A DNA stretch of 64,000 nucleotides from Streptomyces sp. PKU-EA00015 (GTDB lineage Bacteria > Actinomycetota > Actinomycetes > Streptomycetales > Streptomycetaceae), in assembly GCF_013387495.1 (NCBI RefSeq), contig NZ_JABZEE010000005.1, positions 186,001-250,000 on the forward strand, in the 5' to 3' direction. Positions 40,426-49,654 of this stretch are shown here, in pieces. The number at the start of each line of letters is the position of its first letter. Positions within the stretch are counted from its first letter, which is position 1. The notes below the pieces were generated by a model. It saw only the letters and a list, made by a program, of their open reading frames with translations. It was not told the origin of the DNA and searched no databases. A program made the translations under genes and the position numbers.

Positions 40426-40670
40426 CGCTCAGGCCGCCTGCCGCACGAGGCGGTCCCGAAGTATTTCCTGCACGCCTCTTGCCACGTTCCGGATACCCAG
40501 CAGTAACCTTTCGCCACCCCCGTACGGCACCGGTGCCTCATCCCTGCGGCTTCTGCGGACTCGCGTTCTGCCGACCGCTCCTGGTCTTTCCGTGACCCGG
40601 GAACGACACGCTCTGGACAGTTTCCCCCAGCGCCCCCACGCGCTGTCCCGCTTGCCCGGAACTCCGTGAG

Positions 40671-41360
40671 GTGACCGTGAGAAAACGCATGATCGTCGCT
40701 GCTCTGACCGCCCTGCTGCCGGCCCTGGGGTTCGGGACTCCGGCAGGCGCGGCCGGCACGTCGACGTTCAACTCCTCCAGCCATCCCATCTTGTTCGTCC
40801 ACGGCTACAACGGCAGCGGTGCGAACTGGGACACCATGGTGAGCCGGTTCAGGAACGACGGCTGGCCCGCCGCGTACCTCGACCAGTGGAGCTACGACTC
40901 GCGGCAGTCCAACGCCACCACGGCCGAGCAACTCGCCGGTGAGGTCGACCGGTTGCTCGCCGCCACGGGAGCCTCGCAGGTCGATGTCGTCACCCACTCC
41001 ATGGGCGGGCTCTCCTCGCGCCACTACCTCAAGAACCTCGGTGGCGAAGCGAGGGCCGAGGCATGGGTGTCGCTCGGCGGACCCAACCACGGCACCGACA
41101 CGGCCAACGGTTGCTTCGACCCCTCGTGTGCGGAGATGCGCATCGGATCGAACTTCCTGACCGCCCTCAACTCCGGTGACGAGACGCCAGGAGGCCCGCG
41201 GTACGCGACCTGGTGGTCACCCTGCGACACGGTCATCAACCCCGACACCAGCGTCGCCCTCACGGGCGCCGGCAACACCCGGACCGCGTGCCTGGGCCAC
41301 AACGCACTGCTCACCGACGCCACCGTCTACGCGCAGGTCCGCAGCATGATCAACAGTTGA
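40671..41360 (+). CDS. Secreted lipase, paralogue of upstream gene
   Basis: Exported alpha/beta hydrolase of 229 residues, with signal MIVAALTALLPALGFGTPAG, oxyanion FVHGYNGSG and nucleophile THSMGG. It shares YLKNLGG, GPNHGTD, GSNFLTALNSGDETPGGP and the D-x-V-I-N/T-P acid region with the neighbour at 39604, so the pair arose by tandem duplication and divergence. The protein ends soon after GHNALLTDATVYAQV, where the histidine is expected. The N-terminus begins either at GTG 40671 or at GTG 40677, which has a nearer GTGAGG site; the difference is two residues. The 245-bp spacing suggests separate promoters. Confidence 0.9.
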   Translation: MTVRKRMIVAALTALLPALGFGTPAGAAGTSTFNSSSHPILFVHGYNGSGANWDTMVSRFRNDGWPAAYLDQWSYDSRQSNATTAEQLAGEVDRLLAATGASQVDVVTHSMGGLSSRHYLKNLGGEARAEAWVSLGGPNHGTDTANGCFDPSCAEMRIGSNFLTALNSGDETPGGPRYATWWSPCDTVINPDTSVALTGAGNTRTACLGHNALLTDATVYAQVRSMINS

Positions 41361-41460
41361 GCCGTGTGTGCCTCCCGGGCAACCGGTCGCCGTGGGGACG
41401 GGCCCGGCGGCCGGCCTCGGCCGTGCTGCCCGCACGGCGGCGCCGAAGCATCCTGGAAGC

Positions 41461-43176
41461 ATGGTGCGAGCCAATGAGGAGGTCCAAGCGCTCCTCCAGG
41501 AGTACGCCGACCTCATCGCCATCACGGGAGGCGACGCCTTCAAGGCGCGCGCGTACGAGAAGGCCGCGCGTGCGGTCGGCGGCTACCACGCGGACGTGTC
41601 CCAGCTGGACGCCGGGCAGCTGCGGGAGATTCCCAACGTCGGCAGGTCCATCGCCGACAAGATCGTGGAGTTCCTGCACTCCGGACATGTCTCCGCCATC
41701 GAGGAGCGCAGGGAGACCATCCCGGCCGGCGTCCGCGAGCTGATCACCATCCCCATGCTCGGCCCCAAGAAGGCCCTGGTGCTCTACGAGGAACTGGGCA
41801 TCTCCTCCGTGGACCAGTTGCTCGACGCCATCCACGAGGAGCGGTTGCGCGACCTGAAGGGCTTCGGCGAGAAGACCGAGGAGAACATCCTCCACGGCAT
41901 CGCCTTGATGCAGAAGGCCGGCGACCGCATCCTCCTCGACGCGGCCATGGACACCGCCGAACAGATCGTCGCCGAGCTGTCCCGCATCACCGGCTGCGGA
42001 CGGTGCTGCTACGCCGGGTCACTGCGCCGCATGTGCGAGACCATCGGCGACATCGACATCCTGGTGGCGTCGGAACAGTCCCGCCCCTTCATGAACGCGG
42101 TCGCCGGCCTTCCGTACACCGCCGAGGTCATCGCCCGGGGCGAGAAGAAGACCAGCATCCGCACCACCAAGGGACTCCAGATCGACGTCCGGGTCCTGCC
42201 ACCGGAGTCCTGGGGAGCCGGACTCCAGTACTTCACGGGGTCGAAGGCCCACAACATCCGCACCCGCGAGATCGCCGTGCGCCACAAGCTCAAGCTCTCC
42301 GAGTACGGACTGTTCCGCGTCAAGAGCGGCAAGAAGATCACCTCGGAGACGGAGGAGGAGATCTACGCCCGCCTGGGTCTGCCGTGGATCCCACCGACCC
42401 TGCGCGAGGACCGCGGCGAGATCGCCGCCGGGCTGCGCGGCGAACTGCCCGACCTGCTCGACGAGGCGGACATCCGGGGCGATCTGCACACACATACCGA
42501 CCTCACGGACGGTCTCGCCTCCCTGGAGGACATGGTCGCCGCGGCGGCCGGACGCGGCTACGCCTACTACGCGATCACCGACCACGCCCCCGACCTCGCG
42601 ATGCAGCGCATGACCAAGGAGAAGATCCTCGCCCAGCGCGAGCGTGTACGGGAACTGGACCGCCGGCACAACGGCATGCGACTGCTGCACGGCACGGAAC
42701 TCAACATCGGCCCGGAGGGCGAGGTCGACTGGCCCCGCGACTTCCTGGAGACCTTCGACCTGTGCGTGGCCTCGGTCCACTCCCACTTCAACCAGAGCCG
42801 GCACGACCTCACCCGCCGTCTCGTACGCGCCTGTGAGAACCCCTGGGTCGCCGTCATCGGTCATCCCACCACGCGGCTGCTCGGCAAACGCCCCGGCATC
42901 GACGCCGACTTCGACGCGGTCTTCGAAGCCTGCGCGCGCACGGCCACCGCCCTGGAGATCAACGCGCATCCCAACCGGCTCGACCTGTGCGACGAGGACA
43001 TCCTGCGAGCGAAGCGGTACGGCGTGAAGTTCGCGGTCAACTCGGACGCCCACGCCACCACGCACCTGCCGTACATGCGCTACGGAGTCGGCACGGCGCA
43101 GCGTGGCTGGCTCACCACGGACGATGTCATCAACACCTGGCCGCTGACGAAACTGCGCCGCTTCCTGCGGCACTGA
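41461..43176 (+). CDS. polX: DNA polymerase/3'-5' exonuclease PolX
   Basis: PolX-type repair polymerase of 571 residues, normal length. Helix-hairpin-helix DNA-binding motifs (PNVGRSIADKI, about 58-68; KGFGEKTEENIL, 133-144) are followed by the polymerase-beta palm: GSLRR (186-190), catalytic Asp197 and Asp199 (GDIDILV), and Asp242 (LQIDVRV). A C-terminal PHP domain starts at DLHTHTD (341-347), with ITDHAPDL, HSHFN, GHPTTR, NAHPNRLD and NSDAHAT forming the metal site for 3'-5' exonuclease activity. It would fill gaps in base-excision repair. ATG 41461 gives the canonical N-terminus, and upstream in-frame codons lack homology. Confidence 0.96.
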   Translation: MVRANEEVQALLQEYADLIAITGGDAFKARAYEKAARAVGGYHADVSQLDAGQLREIPNVGRSIADKIVEFLHSGHVSAIEERRETIPAGVRELITIPMLGPKKALVLYEELGISSVDQLLDAIHEERLRDLKGFGEKTEENILHGIALMQKAGDRILLDAAMDTAEQIVAELSRITGCGRCCYAGSLRRMCETIGDIDILVASEQSRPFMNAVAGLPYTAEVIARGEKKTSIRTTKGLQIDVRVLPPESWGAGLQYFTGSKAHNIRTREIAVRHKLKLSEYGLFRVKSGKKITSETEEEIYARLGLPWIPPTLREDRGEIAAGLRGELPDLLDEADIRGDLHTHTDLTDGLASLEDMVAAAAGRGYAYYAITDHAPDLAMQRMTKEKILAQRERVRELDRRHNGMRLLHGTELNIGPEGEVDWPRDFLETFDLCVASVHSHFNQSRHDLTRRLVRACENPWVAVIGHPTTRLLGKRPGIDADFDAVFEACARTATALEINAHPNRLDLCDEDILRAKRYGVKFAVNSDAHATTHLPYMRYGVGTAQRGWLTTDDVINTWPLTKLRRFLRH

Positions 43177-43325
43177 TGCCGTGGATGGCGTGGAGTGCCA
43201 GGGGCCGCCGTACTGCCGTGTCCACCGTTCGGTGCGCACCGGCGACCCGACAGAGGCCGGGAGGTGCGCGGACGGCATCGCGCGGTTCGCTGCCCTCGCC
43301 CTCGGAGCCGACGAGCCCTCGGCGG

Positions 43326-43358
43326 CGGGCCGTCCGGTGCTGTGCATCCGACGGCCCG
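43326..43358. terminator. Stem-loop between polX and the reductase gene
   Basis: CGGGCCGTC (43326-43334) pairs with GACGGCCCG (43350-43358), located between converging genes. Confidence 0.5.
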
Positions 43359-43371
43359 TGACCCCCGTGCC

Positions 43372-45021
43372 TCAGCGCGACAGCGCCCAGCGGCCCCCCT
43401 TGGCCGCAGCGAGCAGTTCGGGCACCGTGGCCAGTTTGCCCCTCGGCCGGCCGGCCCGGCGGCCACGGGTCAGCTCGGCCCGTTCGATCGCGGCCAGGCC
43501 GCGGGCGTCGACGACCTGGCGGTTGCGGCGGCGGGCGAGGCGGTGGAACGCCTTCGGCGGGGCCGTCGGCGTGGGCAGCGAGCCCGCGACGGCATCCGCG
43601 AGGAGCGTGCCGATCGTCTCGGCGGCGCACGTGCGGTTGGCGCCGATGCCCCCCGAGGGCCCGCGCTTGATCCAGCCCACGACGTACGTCCCCGGCCGGC
43701 CGGTCACTCGGCCCGCCTCGTGCGGGACGGTGCCCGTGGCCTCGTCGAACGGCAGCCCGGCGACCGGCACACCGCGGTAGCCGACCGCCCGCAGCAGCAT
43801 GCCGGCCACAACCTCCTGCTCGCCGGAGTCGGTTGTGACGCGCACGGCACGGACCCGCTCCTCGCCGAGCGCCTCCGCCGCCGAGGAATGGAACCGGAAG
43901 ACGATGCGCCGCCCCGGCGCGGGGGGAAGCGAGAAGTCGACACGTCCGCGGGTGACACCCCGGAGGGCCGCGGTCTTGTCCCTGGGCCCGGCCGCGTCGA
44001 TCGACGCACCGGTCCGCGGATCGTGGTCGTCCACGACCAGCTCCACACCTTCCAGGTGCTTGAGCGCGAGCAGTTCGGACCTCGTGTACGCCGCGTCCTG
44101 CGGACCGCGGCGTCCGAGCAGCACCACCTCGCGCACCGAGCCGGCGCGCAGGGCCGTCAGCGCGTGGTCCGCGATGTCGGTGCCTGCCAGCGTGTCCGGG
44201 TCCGCGACCAGGATGCGGGCGACGTCGAGGGCGACGTTGCCGTTGCCGACCACGACCACGCGTTCGGCGGACAGGTCGATCGCGTCGGGCGCGACCTCCG
44301 GGTGGGCGTTGTACCAGGCGACGAACGCCGTGGCGGAGATGCATCCGGGCAGTTCCTCGCCGGGGATCGCGAGCCGTCGGTCGGCGGAGGCGCCCACGGC
44401 GTAGACGACCGCGTCGTGGTGCGCCGCGAGCTCCTCCGCGGTGATGTCCCGGCCGACCTCCAGGCCCAGGTGCATCCGCACGCGTGGGTGCGAGTGGAAC
44501 CGCCCGAAGGTGTCGCCGACCTTCTTGGTGGCGGGATGGTCCGGCGCCACCCCGTACCGGACGAGGCCGCCGGCCACCGGGAGCCGGTCCACCAGCGTGA
44601 CCTCGGCGTTGGTGTGCAGCAGCAGGTCCTCGGCGGCGTACATGCCGGCCGGGCCGGTGCCGACGACCGCGACCCGGATCGGCGCGAAGTCGGACGGCAG
44701 GCTGCGGTCGAAGGCAGGCTCGCCCCAGGAGTGGAAGTTCGGGCCGTCGCCGGCCGGTTGGGGCTCCTGGTCCTCGAAGTACTCCGCGTTGAGCCGGGCG
44801 TACTCCTTCTGCGCGGTGGACAGGCTGTCCACCGGGAAGATCGCGTCCACCGGACAGGCGTCGGCGCACGCGCCGCAGTCGATGCACGACTTCGGGTCGA
44901 TGTACAGCATCTCCGTACTGCCGAAGGCGCGCTCCTGCGGCGTCGGGTGAATGCAGTTGACCGGGCACACAGCGATGCAGGTGGCGTCGCTGCAACAGGT
45001 CTGGGTGATGGCGAAGGTCAT
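43372..45021 (-). CDS. Ferredoxin-ferredoxin NADP reductase fusion (FprB-like)
   Basis: Electron-transfer protein of 549 residues. The N-terminal 65 residues are a bacterial-type ferredoxin with two cysteine sets (C9, C10, C15, C19, C23 and C46-x2-C-x2-C-x3-C56). A linker follows, then an adrenodoxin-reductase-like FAD domain beginning VVGTGPAGMYAAEDL (119-133) and an NADP domain with VVGNGNVALDVARI (257-270); GYRGVPVAG and VGWIKRGPSGGIG are conserved. This is the FprB layout of mycobacteria and streptomycetes. It passes electrons from NADPH through FAD to the iron-sulfur cluster. It starts 58 bp after the diiron oxygenase gene and is its probable reductase. Confidence 0.95.
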   Translation of the reverse strand: MTFAITQTCCSDATCIAVCPVNCIHPTPQERAFGSTEMLYIDPKSCIDCGACADACPVDAIFPVDSLSTAQKEYARLNAEYFEDQEPQPAGDGPNFHSWGEPAFDRSLPSDFAPIRVAVVGTGPAGMYAAEDLLLHTNAEVTLVDRLPVAGGLVRYGVAPDHPATKKVGDTFGRFHSHPRVRMHLGLEVGRDITAEELAAHHDAVVYAVGASADRRLAIPGEELPGCISATAFVAWYNAHPEVAPDAIDLSAERVVVVGNGNVALDVARILVADPDTLAGTDIADHALTALRAGSVREVVLLGRRGPQDAAYTRSELLALKHLEGVELVVDDHDPRTGASIDAAGPRDKTAALRGVTRGRVDFSLPPAPGRRIVFRFHSSAAEALGEERVRAVRVTTDSGEQEVVAGMLLRAVGYRGVPVAGLPFDEATGTVPHEAGRVTGRPGTYVVGWIKRGPSGGIGANRTCAAETIGTLLADAVAGSLPTPTAPPKAFHRLARRRNRQVVDARGLAAIERAELTRGRRAGRPRGKLATVPELLAAAKGGRWALSR

Positions 45022-45079
45022 GTCGTCAGCTCAGTTCGGCTCGGATTCGGCTCTTCGGGCTCAGCTCGGTCCGGCGCGG

Positions 45080-46006
45080 TCAGATCAGGTTCGCGCGCTT
45101 GTAGAACATCTGGGCCGGCTTGGTGAGCAGTCGGGCCGAGGCCAGGAACTCCATGAGGCCCGCGCAGCTCGAGCGCATCAGGGACTTGTGGTGCTCGTTG
45201 GCCTTCGCCTCGCCGACGGCGCGCTTCCTGTCGAGTCCGGCGTTGGTGTAGACGTCCTTGTTCACCATGCTGGTGACGATGACGTAGGACGCGACCGCGA
45301 TGACGAAGGCGTGGATCTGGCGGCGCAGCCACCCGGCCTTCTCGAGGTGCCTGCGCGTCTCGTCGCGGGCGAACTTCATGTGCCGCGACTCCTCGACGAC
45401 ATGGATGTTGTTGATGGTGCGGACGAACGGCACGACCCGCTCGTCGCGCATCCAGTCGCGCTGCATCACGTCGAGGACCTCCTCGGCGACGAGGATCGCG
45501 GCGTACGCGGCCTCGCCGAACGCAACTGTCTTGAAGACCCTGCCCAGTTCGACCGCTATCCGGTGCGGGCGGTACGCCGGTGCGCCGAGCTTCCTCGCGC
45601 CGCGGGCGAACATGATCGAGTGCCGGCACTCGTCGGCGATCTCGGTCAGGGCCCACTGGAAGCCGGCCTGGGTCGGGTCCTTGGCGTAGATGTCGCGGAG
45701 CACCATCTGCTGCAGGATCATCTCGAACCAGATGCCGGTGCTGGCGACCGACGCGGCCTCCTGCCGCGTCAGCTCCTTGCGCTGTGCATCGGTCAGCTCC
45801 CGCCAGTACGCCGTGCCGTACAGCGTGCTCCACTCCGGGCTCGCACCGTGGAAGTCCTTGTCCAGCGGCGTCTCCCAGTCCACCTCCGTGACCGGGTCGT
45901 ACGACAGCGTCGCGGCCGATTCGAGCAGGCGCCGGGCGACGTCGTGGTCGCGGTCCTCGTCGGGGGCCCCGTCCTGGATCTCCGGCCGAACGGTGCTGCT
46001 TGCCAT
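45080..46006 (-). CDS. AurF-type diiron oxygenase
   Basis: Non-heme diiron protein of 308 residues of the AurF family of N-oxygenases (p-aminobenzoate oxygenase type). Likely ligands are Glu95 (GIWFEMILQQ), DECRH (125-129, with Glu126 and His129), Glu175 or Glu176 (VAEEVLDV) and VEESRH (204-209, with Glu205 and His209). Two hydrophobic helices carry these, and the C-terminal helix HAFVIAVASYVIVTSMV is more hydrophobic than usual. It may oxidise an aryl amine or hydroxylate an unknown compound. ATG 46006 follows GAGGAG; the frame open upstream is not homologous. It is paired with the ferredoxin-reductase fusion downstream and preceded by an operator-like palindrome. Confidence 0.88.
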   Translation of the reverse strand: MASSTVRPEIQDGAPDEDRDHDVARRLLESAATLSYDPVTEVDWETPLDKDFHGASPEWSTLYGTAYWRELTDAQRKELTRQEAASVASTGIWFEMILQQMVLRDIYAKDPTQAGFQWALTEIADECRHSIMFARGARKLGAPAYRPHRIAVELGRVFKTVAFGEAAYAAILVAEEVLDVMQRDWMRDERVVPFVRTINNIHVVEESRHMKFARDETRRHLEKAGWLRRQIHAFVIAVASYVIVTSMVNKDVYTNAGLDRKRAVGEAKANEHHKSLMRSSCAGLMEFLASARLLTKPAQMFYKRANLI

Positions 46007-46049
46007 GGTGCGGCTCCTCGTTGCGGTGGGTGGTGTTCCTTGTTCGCTG

Positions 46050-46076
46050 GTGCGGGATGTGCGGGATGTGCGGGAT
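46050..46076. repeat. Three tandem 9-bp repeats GTGCGGGAT
   Basis: GTGCGGGAT occurs at 46050-46058, 46059-46067 and 46068-46076, followed by a degenerate copy. It lies in the leader between the likely promoter and start codon of the diiron oxygenase gene and has no known function. It may be simple slippage or affect the leader RNA. Confidence 0.6.
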
Positions 46077-46178
46077 GTGCCGGGGGTACGTCGGGGCGAC
46101 GGGAGGGCTGTGGGGCCGTCGGCCGCGCTCGTGCCCGCGCGGCGACCGGCGGCTCGCGAGATCTTGCCGCCGCTTGTT

Positions 46179-46193
46179 AGACGGACCGTATAG
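46179..46193 (-). promoter_or_regulatory. TetR-like palindrome at the diiron oxygenase promoter
   Basis: TAGACGG-A-CCGTATA (46179-46193) is a 15-bp inverted repeat with one mismatched arm position. On the minus strand TACTAT lies just upstream (around 46198-46193), a possible -10, which would put the palindrome over the transcription start. The surrounding 421-bp gap (46007-46427) contains no gene. A regulator binding here is inferred. Confidence 0.42.
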
Positions 46194-46427
46194 TAAGAGT
46201 GCCGCTCGGGCCTACCCCCGAGTACAAAATCGTCAACGGCGGCCCGGCAGGGGGGTGCTGAGGAGTGGCGCCTCACGAGGACGTCCCGCTTCACGCACGG
46301 CAAACCGACCGGCACCCGGCGCTGGACCTGACATGTGCGGCACGGGAACACGCTCCGCGACCTCCCGAGCCGCACACCGCACTCAGCCGCGGCCGACCCG
46401 GCCGGCCAAGGCAGCCGGCCCGTCAGC

Positions 46428-48749
46428 TCACAGCGTCTCGCTCAGCGAGTCCGCCGGCCTGCGCCGGGCCGTTCGGGTCGCGGGGACCGAGGCCGCCGCC
46501 ACCGCGCCGAGCACCGCCGCGGCGATCAGCGCCAACAGCACCGGCAGCGGCGGCAGTTGGGCGATGCCCGCGCCCATGCCGCCGGCACCGCCCTGGGCGT
46601 CGACCAGACGGCGGCCCGCCACGGCGCCCACCGTTGTCCCGAGGACGGCGGACAGCAGCGCGGTCAGACCGGCCGCCGTCACGATCACCGCCCCGATCTG
46701 CCGGGGCGTCAGGCCGATGGCCTTGAGGGCGAGCAGGTCGCGGCCCCGGTCGCGTACACCCGTACCGATCAGAGTCAGCAGTTCGATCAGGCCGATCAGC
46801 GCGAGGACCACGATCAGCGCGGCGATCACCGCGCGCGCCGGTTCCAGACGGTCCGCCGGGTTGGGCGTCTCCCGGATCTCCAGCGCGCCGCCGCCCGCCT
46901 CTGCGAGCTCCGCGCTCACCGCGCGCGGGTCGGCGCCGTCGCGCAGCACCAGCGCGTGGAATCCGGGCCGCAGGCCGGGATCGCGCTCGCGCAGGGTGTC
47001 GATCGTCGTCGAGACGATCCGGCCGCCGGACTCCGGTTCGATGCTGCGGCCGACGATGTGGAGGATCTGCGGCCGTCCCTCGACCGTCATCCGCACCCAG
47101 TCGCCCACCCGTACGCCGAGCAGGTCCAGCAGCCCCTGGCCGGCGACCGCCTCGTCGGGGCCGTCGGGCGCCCGGCCCTCCACCACGGCGGACGGGTACG
47201 GCTCGTGGGCGGTGCCGAGCCCGCGCAAGGTGATGGTGCCCGTCTGGCCCGGTACGAGGGCCGCCGTCTCCACACCGGGATGGACCGCTGTCACGTCGTC
47301 GACGCCGGCGAGGATGCGCTCCAGCTCCGCTTCCGTCGGACCGCCCGGCTGCTCGGCCCGTACGGTCAGCGCGGCCGGCAGTCCCACCCGGTCCGGGTGG
47401 CTGCGGAACTGGTCCAGGGTCGACCAGGCGACGAGCGCCACGGTGATCAGCACCAGCGGCAGCGCGAGGCGGAGCACCGCCGCCACCGCGCCGCCCCGGC
47501 GCGCGAAGGCGGCGCGCGTGCCGAGCACGAGGGCGGGCGGCACCCGCATGCCGAGCGCCCATCTGCCGAGCACGGTCATCGGCGCGGCGGTCGGCAGCGC
47601 CGCCCGCGCCACGGGGACCGGGGGCACGCGTCCGGCACGCCAGGCCGCGAGGCCCGTGGCGACCGCGATGAGCAGCACCGCGCCGCACGGCAGGCCGATC
47701 AGCAGGGCCGTGTGACCGGGCAGGTCCTGCCACAGGGCGACCGCGTCACCGATCCGGCCCGGTATCCGCGACCCCAGCAGGGCGATCGCGAGCGTGCCGA
47801 GGGCGACGCCCAGCAGCGCGAAGGCCAGGTGCTGCACGAGGAAGCCGCGGACCACCTGGCCGGGTGTGAACCCGACGGCCTTGAGCACCGCGATGTCACG
47901 GAGCTGGCCGCGCACCCGTGCGGCGATCGCCCCCGACGCGGCCAGTGCGGCGGCCAGCAGCGCGCCCGTCCCGAACACGGCGAACAACTGGCCCAGCAGC
48001 CGGTCGTCGCCGCCCGCCTCGGCCCGCGCCTGCTGCCACTTGGTCACCCGGGCGACGTGGTCGGCGCCGAGGAGCGTCACCGCGCGCTGGACGGTGAAGT
48101 CGGTGTCGTCCGGGTCGTCCAGCCGCAGGCCCACGGTCTGCCCGCCGCTGCCGGGGGCGACCTTGTCGAGCGTGCCGGGCAGCACCCAGCCGATGCCCGG
48201 CTCGCCCCCCGGCCGGTAACGCGGCTCCGCGGCCTCCGCGACGCCCGCGACCCGCAGCGTGCTCGCCGAACCCTCCGGCCCTGCGACCCGCAGCGTGTCG
48301 CCCGGCTCCGCCCACAGGGCCCGGGCGACCGACGTCTCCAGCACGACCGCGGCCGCGCCGCCGTCGCCGGACGGCGCGAGCCAGCTGCCCGAGGTGACCA
48401 GCGGCCGGGCGGTCTCCGGGGGCCGGGCGCCGGTCGCGCGCAGTTCGAGACCCGCCCGTGCCCCGCGCGACTCGACCGTGGTCGTCGCGGTGCGGTACGG
48501 GCCGGAGAGCGCGGCCACGCCGTCGAGCCGGGACAGGCCGGTGGTGTCGGTTCCGGCGCGCGTGTGCAGCCAGATGTGAGCGCCCTGGGACTGGTTGAAG
48601 ACCCGCTGCCAGGGGTTGGCCGCGTAGCCGAACAGCACGCCGGCCAGGAGCAGGGAGGCGATGATCCCCGCACTGGCGAGGACGACGAACAGGGCTTCGC
48701 CGCGGTGTGCCCGGAAGTCGGCGTGCGCCCAGCGCAGAGTGGCGCGCAC
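46428..48749 (-). CDS. FtsX-type ABC transporter permease
   Basis: Large permease of 773 residues, of the MacB/FtsX family, with two FtsX domains: one near residues 260-360 (LLAAALAASGAIAARVRGQL, then DIAVLKAVGFTPGQVVRGFLV) and one near the C-terminus (ALKAIGLTPRQIGAVIVTAAG). About eight membrane segments and two large extracytoplasmic regions are present. The first membrane anchor is near residue 20-45. It probably extrudes a lipid, peptide or drug or transmits a mechanical signal. The GTG at 48749 is preceded by GAGGGA inside the end of the ATPase gene. It is the last gene of the PadR-ATPase-permease operon. Confidence 0.92.
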   Translation of the reverse strand: MRATLRWAHADFRAHRGEALFVVLASAGIIASLLLAGVLFGYAANPWQRVFNQSQGAHIWLHTRAGTDTTGLSRLDGVAALSGPYRTATTTVESRGARAGLELRATGARPPETARPLVTSGSWLAPSGDGGAAAVVLETSVARALWAEPGDTLRVAGPEGSASTLRVAGVAEAAEPRYRPGGEPGIGWVLPGTLDKVAPGSGGQTVGLRLDDPDDTDFTVQRAVTLLGADHVARVTKWQQARAEAGGDDRLLGQLFAVFGTGALLAAALAASGAIAARVRGQLRDIAVLKAVGFTPGQVVRGFLVQHLAFALLGVALGTLAIALLGSRIPGRIGDAVALWQDLPGHTALLIGLPCGAVLLIAVATGLAAWRAGRVPPVPVARAALPTAAPMTVLGRWALGMRVPPALVLGTRAAFARRGGAVAAVLRLALPLVLITVALVAWSTLDQFRSHPDRVGLPAALTVRAEQPGGPTEAELERILAGVDDVTAVHPGVETAALVPGQTGTITLRGLGTAHEPYPSAVVEGRAPDGPDEAVAGQGLLDLLGVRVGDWVRMTVEGRPQILHIVGRSIEPESGGRIVSTTIDTLRERDPGLRPGFHALVLRDGADPRAVSAELAEAGGGALEIRETPNPADRLEPARAVIAALIVVLALIGLIELLTLIGTGVRDRGRDLLALKAIGLTPRQIGAVIVTAAGLTALLSAVLGTTVGAVAGRRLVDAQGGAGGMGAGIAQLPPLPVLLALIAAAVLGAVAAASVPATRTARRRPADSLSETL

Positions 48750-48751
48750 CG

Positions 48752-49654
48752 TCAGTCCCTCAGCTCGAGCACGCCGGAGACGCCGCCGCCCGGGGCGCGG
48801 TGCCCGGTGCCGAGCACCGCGTCGTCGGCGATGCGTCCGTCGAAGAAGCTGATGACGCGGTCGGCGGCGCTCGCCATCCGGGCGTCGTGGGTGACCATCA
48901 GGATCGTCTGACCGCGCTGGTGGAAGCGGGAGAGCAGCCGCAGCACCTCACGGGTGCCCTTGCTGTCGAGGCTGCCGGCGGGCTCGTCGGCCAGCAGCAG
49001 CGCGGGGTGGTTGACGAGTGCCCGGGCGAGCGCGACGCGCTGCTGCTCACCGCCGGACAGTTCGCCCGGCATCGACTTCTCCCGGCCTTCCAGCCCGAGC
49101 TCGGCGAGCAGTTCCGCGCGGGAGGCGCGCGCCGACCGGGGCGACGCCCCGGCGAGCAGCGCGGGCAGCTCCACGTTGTCGGCGACGGTGAGGTTGGAGA
49201 CGAGGTTGAAGAACTGGAAGACGATGCCGATGCTGCGGCGCCGCAGCACCGCCCAGCGGGCCTCCCGGTAGGCGTCGACCTGCTCGCCGCCGATCCACAG
49301 CCGTCCGCTGTCGGGCCGCTGGAGTCCGCCGATCAGGTGCAGCAGCGTCGACTTCCCGGCGCCCGAGGGGCCCGTGACCGCGACGAATTCTCCGGGCCGC
49401 ACGGTCAGGTCCACCCCCCGCACGGCGTGCACGGCGGCGCCCTCGCCGTGGTGGGTCTTGGTCAGACCCTCGGCGCGCACGATCGGTGTGCTCCCGGCTC
49501 CGGAGGGTGGGATGTCCGGGTGCGGCGAGGAGCCCGCGTCCGCGCCGGCGCGGACGCCCGGGGCGCCGGACGGCCGGTCACCGCGGTCCCGGCCGCCGGA
49601 CCCGGCCGCGCCGGGCAGCGCCCTGCGACCACCGGATGGCGCGTCGTCGCTCAT
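48752..49654 (-). CDS. ABC transporter ATPase (MacB/LolD-type)
   Basis: ATPase of 300 residues. It opens with a polar Gly/Pro/Arg-rich extension of about 58 residues not usual in the family, followed by the nucleotide-binding domain: Walker A GPSGAGKS (95-102), the Q-loop at [17 protein letters not shown], signature [15 protein letters not shown] and Walker [15 protein letters not shown]. The sequence is typical of MacB/LolD ATPases that partner FtsX-type permeases, here encoded just downstream. ATG 49654 overlaps the PadR stop (ATGA) and has a GGAGGAG site inside the PadR gene. Confidence 0.94.
   Translation of the reverse strand: MSDDAPSGGRRALPGAAGSGGRDRGDRPSGAPGVRAGADAGSSPHPDIPPSGAGSTPIVRAEGLTKTHHGEGAAVHAVRGVDLTVRPGEFVAVTGPSGAGKSTLLHLIGGLQRPDSGRLWIGGEQVDAYREARWAVLRRRSIGIVFQFFNLVSNLTVADNVELPALLAGASPRSARASRAELLAELGLEGREKSMPGELSGGEQQRVALARALVNHPALLLADEPAGSLDSKGTREVLRLLSRFHQRGQTILMVTHDARMASAADRVISFFDGRIADDAVLGTGHRAPGGGVSGVLELRD

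Noticed and set aside
46050..46076. CRISPR-like repeat
   Set aside because: The units are 9 bp, directly adjacent with no spacers, and no cas gene is present.
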